Positions 60,159 to 64,000 of a stretch of 64,000 nt of DNA are shown piece after piece. Position 1 is the first letter of the stretch, and each line of letters starts with the position of its first letter. The notes beneath the pieces are model-generated. The model saw nothing but the letters and a program-made list of their open reading frames with translations, was not told the DNA's origin and ran no database searches. The stretch is taken from positions 34,185,608 through 34,249,607 of the forward strand of contig NW_019211456.1 of assembly GCF_002443255.2 (NCBI RefSeq). Direction: 5' to 3'. This DNA comes from Varroa destructor (Eukaryota > Arthropoda > Arachnida > Mesostigmata > Varroidae). The translations under genes were made by a program, and so were the position numbers.

Positions 60159-61025
60159 GTAAGTGGCAAGTGCTACATGTTAAATAAATCCTTTAAAAAA
60201 GTTTATAATTAGTACATATAAATAAAGTTCTTTCTCTGCCTTGACTGTTAGTCGGGTAATGTCACGCTCTACGCTAATATCTCGCACATTCATGTTTATT
60301 CATTAGGAGCCTACTAACACGGTAAAGATAAAAAATGGTTAAAGGATAACCACACGAACGGCCTCGCTGGATTGACAGTACAATACAATTGATTAGTGCT
60401 CTAGAAAAGCATTACTGTTATGTATGTATAACTTACATGCATATAGCGCATAAATATGTAACTTGAAGGCTCTTGAAGTCGATGCTAACTATAGTCTACA
60501 GTTGCACTCGCTGGTTGCGTAAGCCATGTATAGATCGCTGAGGTTAAGGTCAAAACGTTGCATTAGAACAATTACTCAGTGGGTGGAAAGTGGTCGATTT
60601 GAGATTGCCAACTCCTAGGCGTCATTTTTAAGGTAATCGTCTTACGTTAGCGCCTACTACAAGTGGCATGATTACAGAAGGGTCTGTTCGAGCTGCTAAA
60701 GAAGATTATTTGTCTCTTTTTTGTCTTTGAAACAATAACCCATAAATAATAGTAGAAGCTCAAAACTTGATATGGGTCCATGTGTTTTATTCAAGTTAAA
60801 AGTGAGAAGCCTATATGGAAATGCGTCACGTCCAACCGGGTGGGTAAAATCGTTATCGTTTCTAGTAGACTGGGCTGTACTGAACATCTAGTCCGCACTA
60901 GATATTCCTTCGGCTTGTAGAATGAAACGAATGGAGAACGCGAGAGGTAAGGAGGTATGAAAATGCACGACAGTGGCCTTAAAATACGCATATGTTTATG
61001 TCCCTTGCTTTTAACTTAAAAAAAA

Positions 61026-61050
61026 AAGTCTTAAAAACATTTTAAGACTT
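61026..61050. repeat. perfect 11-bp hairpin, 3-nt loop
   Basis: AAGTCTTAAAA at 61026-61036 pairs exactly with 61040-61050. A related half (AGGTCTTAAAATGACCT) follows at once, so the TCTTAAAA core occurs twice in tandem. Confidence 0.88.
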
Positions 61051-61921
61051 AGGTCTTAAAATGACCTAATTATAACGAATTATACTGCACATGTTAATGG
61101 ACACGCCCACTTTGACGGTAGCCCACGCTTAGAACGACGCCAGAAAAGAGTCGCATTTCGATCGATCTACACTTATACATATATATATAAATTTTTTTTT
61201 ATAAATGCCGATGTCAATTATAGGCAGTCTGTTAAGTCGGTAAATTAGCGATCCAAATGTTCTGACCCAGAAGAATCTAACCCAGCTACTATACGATGTG
61301 AGGTGCGCTCTACGACACTATCAGCGGCATATGATATGGCACGTAAGCCAAGTGGTCGCGCCGTCAATGCCGACACAGGACTTTGTATAGGAAGCACGTA
61401 AAGGCGAATATGACTTGCGTTTTATCAGTCTTCAATTACTTTCCGGGAGATCGATGCGCACCTGCTGTCGGTCACCACCGAGTACCAGCGGCCATCTTAA
61501 CGAGTCACTGAATCCGCTTTCGTAAATTAATTTCCTTTTCTAGCTCGCAATGCCTTCCCCCAAAACACAAATTTGTCAGGCAGATATTATTACTACTGCC
61601 TATACATAGGCAGTTAATTATTTTGTTCTATGTTTTTCTGTACTCAAATGGTTTGTAGAAACAATCGGAGATATTCGGTATACTGGATCTGCCATTTTAA
61701 ACTATTTAGTGTTTTCATTCGCAATAGTCTGCTTTCTCGTATAGTCACATATGTTCTTTATATTGGTCATATTTATCATAGATGCATGTTATGAACATGT
61801 CTGGTCTTAGTTTCTTCCATATTGTCACTAGACTAGCGATTCTGGAGGATTTAGCAGTGTCCATAGACGCTCAGTGCATTAGAAGAATAATTTAGCAAAA
61901 TCAGATAGATCTTGAACCTTT

Positions 61922-61926
<5 letters not shown>

Positions 61927-62007
<81 letters not shown>
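61927..62007. repeat. compound microsatellite (CT)17(AT)23
   Basis: Seventeen perfect CT units (61927-61960) change abruptly into about 23 AT units (61961-62007). It is the largest simple repeat in the window. Confidence 0.97.
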
Positions 62008-62011
<4 letters not shown>

Positions 62012-63051
62012 GTGTCTCACACTTTTGACAACAGGGTACCTTTCCAAAGTTCCGTTTTATTTTTATCATTTAGCAGACGTGACACCATTTATAGAATAGT
62101 TATTAGTTAGTCATAATGTCTTGTAACGCATTTTCGATGTCAAGCACCGACATGGAGGACACCTTGATATATCCCTTGAGATAAAGTCTAATGACAGCCA
62201 GAATGAGCTGGTAGCTCCGCTAGCTATGTGTTTTCATCGAAACGTGTCTTACACAGAAGCCTGGATCTGGCCAAAGCGAAGATATGATGCCTGTCGCTGA
62301 TCGTTTACACATACCGCTGAGGAGCCTCAACAGAACGAGTGATTATGAACTGACAAAAACCATTTCCTAATCTCCCATTGATCATGTGTACAAACATTAG
62401 AAAACTTTGTACAATATTATGTATGAAAACTTCTTGCAGACCAGTGTGCCTGCTGATGTTTTCGTCGATGTTTAGTATCAATTTGTTTGAAACATTATCT
62501 TCTGAACATTACACCTAGCGGATCCGCTGTTTTACCTGCTTAGTGATGTCTATTATGTTGACACTTCATTATTACTAACTCCTTCACATGGCGCCAAAGC
62601 ACATGTCACGTTGTTCTATTATACTTTAATGAGTGAATATCATGTGTTAGATCGTTAGGCGAGCACGAGATCGAAACAAGTTCGTTGGATGCAAAGGAGA
62701 TGTGCCCGTCTCTGGCAGACTGCTTCTATCGACGGCTTTCTCGACGCGAGCTAAGAGACCTCCTTTGGGCCACTCAGTCCTCTGATACGTGTCCGTTCGT
62801 CGTACTGATCGTGCTCATAGAAGCCAACTCGAAATTAAGTATGCCACAAATGCAATAGTAAACGCTGATCCGAAATTATAAATCATTATTTAAACTTACA
62901 ATTCATAGAATCGTTTCGTGTGCAGCATGTTGGATACCCCTACCCATATCAGGCATTGATTTTTACCGAAATTTAGATTGTTTTTCCAATCGCGGGAAGA
63001 AAGAGCATTGTTATAATTAATGACAGCATATTACCTACTGGATTCATACAG

Positions 63052-63266
63052 GGCAATTAAGGCGAACATTTATTGCTCGGACGGACGCGGATCTGGCGGA
63101 GTTTTGTGAAGTTGTAGCTGAGACTGTTGCCAAGCAAATGCAATCCAATGAACACTCTAAACAGATTTCCGCACGAAAGTTTCCTGTAGAAAATAGATTT
63201 ATTAATAATAGAAAGAAAAGTAGCCAGGAGAATACCGAGGAGGACGCAGACCTTTCGACAACCCAG
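63052..63266 (+). CDS. model 2 exon 5 (best-supported exon)
   Basis: Acceptor TGGATTCATACAG (AG at 63050-63051) opens a frame of 71 full codons to a CAG|GTACAA donor (GT at 63267-63268), phase 1 in and phase 0 out. About 68 percent of codons are purine-first. The peptide is strongly charged and helix-prone: ADLAEFCEVVAETVAKQM, then Asn/Lys-rich, then an acidic Ser/Thr end (SSQENTEEDADLSTTQ). If the donor is not used, the frame ends six codons later at TAG 63282-63284, which would make this the last exon. No domain recognised; a coiled-coil or helical regulatory segment is plausible. Confidence 0.5.
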
Positions 63267-63486
63267 GTACAAAAAAAGAACTAGTCCACTAAGTCAAGAG
63301 CCAACCAAGTGCGTATGTAAACTCACTACATAATTTATCTTGACTACAGCATAATGACAATAGTAAACCGTTCATGCTATAATACGACGATAAGATCACT
63401 GTCATATGTATTGTTAGCCTTTGTGCGGTGCTTCTTTACGATGCGTTCTAGGTGACTGAAGATCGACGTGTGCATCTTATATTTAG

Positions 63487-63603
63487 CGATCATCCCTATT
63501 GTCTATGGAAGCCGTGCCTGAACGTCCTCGAAGGTCTTCTTCGAATGCGGGGCAGCCTCGTGGTCCAGCATCGATTTTCACGGACTTGGATAAAACGTGT
63601 TGA
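63487..63603 (+). CDS. model 2 exon 6 (terminal)
   Basis: After a 220-base intron, the acceptor GTGCATCTTATATTTAG (AG at 63485-63486) opens a phase-0 frame of 38 codons to a TGA at 63601-63603, matching the phase of exon 5. The peptide is Ser/Arg/Pro-rich (PERPRRSSSNAGQPRG) and looks disordered, as many C-terminal tails are. Purine-first codons are low because of the Pro/Arg/Ser content. No AATAAA was found close downstream. Confidence 0.38.
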   Translation, partial: RSSLLSMEAVPERPRRSSSNAGQPRGPASIFTDLDKTC

Positions 63604-64000
63604 ATGTATCTAGATATGATTTTTTTCATCTTAAATACAGTGTTTACAGCAGCAATGACTTTGTTCGTCAGGTTGAAAGGTCAGAACAAATTGTTTTTGT
63701 CTGTAGCTGAAGTAGTTCCAGTTTTTTCTACTGCGGCCGGTCTGACTAAGCAACAACCGCGCCGAAAAGTAATTTCCTTCGTCTATAGGCGTTCAGAGCG
63801 TTTACGGAGTACGTTCAGGGCAAAGCATCAAAGCTGTTATCCGGATAGCGCGCATATAGGCCAACGTACATGGACGTAAATTGGCAGTGGTTGACGTGAT
63901 ACGGGACCATAAAAGCATGCAGCCGTATACGAGCCATTGCATAACCTATTTCCATTGGTGAATATTATAGTTAAATTTTGGCTTTGTATTTGGAATCTAG
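63604..64000. other. non-coding or 3' UTR, no feature
   Basis: A plus frame is open from 63604 to 63879 but has no recognisable domain and no acceptor. If model 2 is right, this would include its 3' UTR. Confidence 0.35.

Larger units (their letters stand above)
60159..63051. other. intron of model 2 / non-coding
   Basis: No exon seen. It holds a small perfect hairpin at 61026-61050 and the compound microsatellite at 61927-62007. Confidence 0.38.

Noticed and set aside
1..64000. tRNA, rRNA or snRNA genes
   Set aside because: No B-box with a matching A-box and acceptor stem, and no rRNA core sequences, were found by eye.

Overview
The window reads as eukaryotic nuclear DNA, most likely from an arthropod or another invertebrate. 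It is AT-rich (roughly 60 percent by eye) and carries long (AT)n microsatellites, two decayed mariner transposons, short coding-like islands bounded by GT-AG splice signals, and no bacterial operon structure. A parasitiform mite or similar arthropod would fit, but nothing here fixes the species. Most of the 64 kb is intergenic or intronic. The longest open frames (about 150 codons) are no longer than expected by chance at this base composition, so frame length alone is not evidence here.

Clearest content. (1) A decayed mariner copy on + at about 6070-6770. (2) A second, longer mariner copy on - at about 41847-42690, with recognisable transposase blocks in order but several frame breaks. (3) A minus-strand reading frame at 13442-13759 that ends in a C2HC zinc finger, probably the last exon of a zinc-finger protein. 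(4) A plus-strand Asp/Gly-rich frame at 48366-48704 with an excellent acceptor, strong RNY codon periodicity and an AATAAA signal 66 bases after the stop.

Two plus-strand gene models are proposed as hypotheses. Model 1: a CpG-rich segment with a GC box and a CRE-like site (about 38740-39200), a first coding exon at 39339-39413, perhaps a 28-nt microexon at 39847-39874, and the terminal exon at 48366-48704. The second mariner copy would lie in an intron. Model 2: an NRF1-like site plus CCAAT box at 54875-54893, then six candidate exons at 55231, 55413, 57511, 60019, 63052 and 63487, stop at 63603, with all junction phases compatible. The predicted protein is about 263 residues and I do not recognise it. 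Exon 63052-63266 is the best supported piece.

Further coding-like islands, mostly of unknown product, lie at 643-834 (-), 7953-8440 (-), 15746-16153 (strand ambiguous), 20191-20385 (-), 24827-25340 (+), 28183-28326 (+), 33928-34194 (+), 34527-34723 (-), 51193-51612 (+), 52912-53274 (+) and 54280-54685 (+). Other structure: nine (AT)n tracts, one compound (CT)n(AT)n tract, a C15 run and a G15 run, and two long near-perfect hairpins (46156-46205 and 56256-56317) that resemble small-RNA precursors. I saw no tRNA, rRNA, CRISPR or prokaryotic features. Everything was read by eye. Homology to mariner and the zinc-finger spacing are the only family-level assignments I would defend.
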